From assembly GCA_900556525.1 (NCBI GenBank), contig USOZ01000057.1:1-8765 (forward strand): DNA of 8,765 nt, read 5' to 3'. Positions 6,841-8,765 of this stretch are shown here, one piece after another; position 1 is the stretch's first letter, and each line of letters begins with the position of its first letter. The stretch is from an uncultured Oscillospiraceae bacterium (GTDB taxonomy: Bacteria > Bacillota > Clostridia > Oscillospirales > Ruminococcaceae). The notes beneath the pieces were generated by a model. That model did not search any database and was not told the DNA's origin. It was given only the letters and a program-made list of their open reading frames with translations. The position numbers and the translations under genes are program-made.

Positions 6841-8363
6841 CAGTTGTTACCCCCTTTTTTATTTTTCTTTTTTCTCTTGCGAACCGCGCTCAGCACGATA
6901 AGTCCGAGAATAATAACAAGAACGATTATGAGCATCCACGTGAAGTTTGCGCGGATAAACTCGATTCTGAAGCTCTTGAACGCTCTGTTATAACCGCCTC
7001 TGGAGTTGCGGTAGAAGTAGTCGAGCGCCGTGCCGTAATCGCCTTGGTTAAGATAAGCGTTACCAAGACCGATATAAGCGAGCCAGTAGTTTCCGTCGCG
7101 GCGGAGAACTTCTTCCCAAGGCTGCTTAGCCTCGTCGTAAAGTCCCTCATTGAAAAGCTCGATAGCGTTCTGAACGATACCGCCGAATTCTGTCTGCTGG
7201 AATACCGTTATGTTGTTTTTACGAGAGTCGGAAACATAAACCTTTCCGTTGTGCGCTTCAACTGCAGAAACGGAAGTGAACGTTCCCTTCTGTGTTCCCT
7301 TTCCGCCGAAGATGAAGAGCAGGTCGCATTCATCTGTGTACTGGAAAACGCGTCCCGTAGCGAAGTCGAGCAGGTAGATATTTCCGTTTTCATCAACGTC
7401 AACGTCGCAGATCGCGGAAGTATAATTCTTACCTTTATAATAACGCTGCGCATAGTCGCCGAATGTGTACTGGTCATAGCCGAGGTTCGTGAAAATGTTC
7501 GTACCTGCGGGGTTGAGCTTCTTTAAAATATCGGTGTCGGAAGTGCGGCTTTCCGTTACGGTGTAGATAAAGCCTTCTTCGTCAATGTCGATATTTGAGA
7601 TCTCGATTGCAACGTTCTTTCTCATCTTGATGATCTGTTCACGGGTGTAGATGAGCTTCCAGAACTGCTGCGCGATAACCTCCGCCGTTGCGTTTACACG
7701 GTTCGCGCCGTAGTATCCGTTGAACGTTCCGTCCGCCGAGAACTGAACAGTACCCTGTGTGATAGAGGGAACAACAACGTAAACGTTGAACGCGCTGTCT
7801 ACGGTTACTTTTTTCGGGTTGAACGTTACCTGTGCGTCGTAAACGTCGCTCGAAGGACGAACGTATTCCATTTCGATCTCAAAATTCGTATTGAAGCATA
7901 CAACGCGCTGGTTTCCCGAATCGGCAACGTAAATGAGCGTATTGCCCTCGTTGTCGGTTCTTGCGTAAATGCCTGTCGGCAGGTTAAATGTCGTCTTTTT
8001 TATTGTACTCTTGCTTTCGGGGAATGCTTCTCCGTATGTAAGCGTATCAATAACATATGTTGCTTCGGGGTCAAAGCTCTCGTTTGTAACGACAAGACGA
8101 TTGTTCTTGCTGTCCGCGATATAGAAAAGGTTGTTCTCCTTGTCTATGTACATATCGCTGGGCTCGGAGAGCGTTCCGACGCCGAGGTTTTCGCCGTTCA
8201 CCGTTTTCTCGACAACAAATCCGTTCTGTGAGGGAATCGGGTCGCCCCACCAGTCGTAGTTGTATCCGGTATACGGTTCATCTGCCGAAGCAATAACCGC
8301 GAGGGAAGAACCCGCAACGGCGGCTGTGCAGACAAAAGCGGCGAGCTTTTTCATAAACCGCAT
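6840..8363 (-). CDS. Secreted NHL-repeat beta-propeller protein with TPRs and C-terminal membrane anchor
   Basis: Predicted extracytoplasmic protein of 507 residues. The signal peptide (1-27) ends at ASA before DEPYTG. Six NHL-like blades follow at about 65-98, 127-162, 181-211, 250-284, 317-351 and 361-391. They carry typical motifs such as LFYIADSKNNRLVV, YVADSGNQRVVCF and GNIYLLD, enough for a closed six-bladed propeller. Two TPRs follow at about 395-455; the second is canonical (LAYIGLGNAYLNQGDYGTAL). A single hydrophobic helix (477-495) and a Lys/Arg-rich tail anchor the C-terminus with the tail inside. NHL propellers usually bind proteins or ligands rather than catalyse. A longer frame begins at an ATG at 8384, but AAAGGA lies 9 bp before the ATG at 8363 and no good site precedes 8384, so 8363 is preferred. 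The stop overlaps the YIP1 start as TGATG. Its position between sugar permeases suggests a surface role linked to transport; that role is inferred. Confidence 0.88.
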   Translation of the reverse strand: MRFMKKLAAFVCTAAVAGSSLAVIASADEPYTGYNYDWWGDPIPSQNGFVVEKTVNGENLGVGTLSEPSDMYIDKENNLFYIADSKNNRLVVTNESFDPEATYVIDTLTYGEAFPESKSTIKKTTFNLPTGIYARTDNEGNTLIYVADSGNQRVVCFNTNFEIEMEYVRPSSDVYDAQVTFNPKKVTVDSAFNVYVVVPSITQGTVQFSADGTFNGYYGANRVNATAEVIAQQFWKLIYTREQIIKMRKNVAIEISNIDIDEEGFIYTVTESRTSDTDILKKLNPAGTNIFTNLGYDQYTFGDYAQRYYKGKNYTSAICDVDVDENGNIYLLDFATGRVFQYTDECDLLFIFGGKGTQKGTFTSVSAVEAHNGKVYVSDSRKNNITVFQQTEFGGIVQNAIELFNEGLYDEAKQPWEEVLRRDGNYWLAYIGLGNAYLNQGDYGTALDYFYRNSRGGYNRAFKSFRIEFIRANFTWMLIIVLVIILGLIVLSAVRKRKKKNKKGGNN

Positions 8364-8372
8364 CAAAATCAT

Positions 8373-8378
8373 TCCTTT
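8373..8378 (-). promoter_or_regulatory. Ribosome binding site deciding the NHL-protein start
   Basis: The minus strand reads AAAGGA here, followed by 9 bases and then the ATG at 8363-8361. The upstream in-frame ATG at 8384 has only AAAGACTAATCTCA before it, which includes the previous gene's stop codon and is a poor ribosome site. Starting at 8363 also gives a compact signal peptide (MRFMKKLAAF...) with no extra seven residues. Confidence 0.65.
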
Positions 8379-8389
8379 CTTCATTGAGA

Positions 8390-8765
8390 TTAGTCTTTAA
8401 GTCCGCTCTGTGCCATTGTTTCAACAACCGAGCTCTGGCAGAGAACGAATATCAGCATAGGCGGTATCATTAGGATAACGACTGCCGCCGCAGCAACGCC
8501 CGCACGGGCAATACCGGAGGCTGTTATCTGCTGTAAAACAGTAGGAATAGGTTTTAATGCTTCGTTATAGATGAAGGAATAACCTGTGATCTGCCAAGCG
8601 CCGTTAAAAGCGAAGATCATAAGCGTGAGCCAAGCGGGCTTAACGTTAGGCATTACGATCTGCCAGCAGATGCGGGCGTGTCCCGCGCCGTCGAGATGAG
8701 CGGCTTCTATCATAGCGTCGGGGATCTGACCCATGAACTGACGCTGGCGGAAGCCTCGGCGGAGA
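8390..8765 (-). CDS. Carbohydrate ABC transporter permease, MalG type (5'-truncated)
   Basis: Partial inner-membrane permease of a sugar ABC importer of the MalG/CUT1 type. The frame is open to the window edge, giving about 124 residues ending SGLKD with a TAA stop. The diagnostic EAA loop, which contacts the ATPase, is clear at fragment residues 20-39 (EAAHLDGAG, then IVMPN). Membrane segments lie at about 44-62 and 88-109. The short polar tail ending QSGLKD fits MalG-type permeases, which usually end in a motif close to MxxSGxKG/D. The ATG at 8734 is internal, not the start. The stop is 5 bp before the first possible ATG of the next gene, so they are probably co-transcribed. Its binding protein and MalF partner are expected outside the window. 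The first ten in-frame residues are unusually arginine-rich for the end of a membrane helix. Family assignment is confident; the substrate cannot be told. Confidence 0.9.
   Translation of the reverse strand, partial: LRRGFRQRQFMGQIPDAMIEAAHLDGAGHARICWQIVMPNVKPAWLTLMIFAFNGAWQITGYSFIYNEALKPIPTVLQQITASGIARAGVAAAAVVILMIPPMLIFVLCQSSVVETMAQSGLKD

Noticed and set aside
6726..7526. 266-residue open frame on the plus strand
   Set aside because: Antisense to the NHL and YIP1 genes, with no domain and no credible start. The minus-strand genes have clear domains, so this is a shadow.

Overview
The window reads as one stretch of a bacterial chromosome or metagenomic contig in which every convincing gene lies on the minus strand. 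It is therefore described in transcription order, from high to low coordinates. Clear Shine-Dalgarno sequences, very tight gene packing, intermediate GC, a threonine/glutamate/alanine-rich linker after a lipobox, and MalF/MalG-type permeases together suggest a Gram-positive Firmicute. The best guess is a gut Clostridia member of the Ruminococcus/Oscillospiraceae kind. This taxonomy is an inference from style, since no marker gene is present.

Layout. (1) 8765-8390: C-terminal part of a MalG-type sugar ABC permease, cut by the window edge. (2) 8363-6840: secreted six-bladed NHL beta-propeller followed by two TPRs and a C-terminal membrane anchor. (3) 6840-6202: five-helix YIP1-family membrane protein, overlapping the previous stop by one base. 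(4) 6158-3825: large secreted protein recognised as DUF5696, with a probable TIM-barrel centre. (5) 3832-2606: MalF-type permease, overlapping the DUF5696 stop by 8 bp. (6) 2589-1363: MalG-type permease. (7) 1348-1310: strong intrinsic terminator. (8) 1290-28: lipoprotein of unknown function, starting directly after the terminator.

Genes 1-6 are spaced by -8 to +43 bp and have no terminator or recognisable promoter between them, so they look like one operon. The three permeases are the membrane part of one or two carbohydrate importers. The solute-binding protein and the partner of the truncated permease would be expected beyond 8765. No ATPase is present; importers of this family often share an unlinked MsmK/MalK-type ATPase. 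The NHL-TPR, YIP1 and DUF5696 proteins form an accessory envelope module set inside the transporter genes: a surface propeller tethered to the membrane, a polytopic membrane protein and a secreted barrel protein. A reasonable but unproven reading is that they bind, process or deliver a glycan for the importer. The module is the most interesting content of the window. No RNA genes, mobile elements, CRISPR arrays or intergenic stretches above 75 bp were found.
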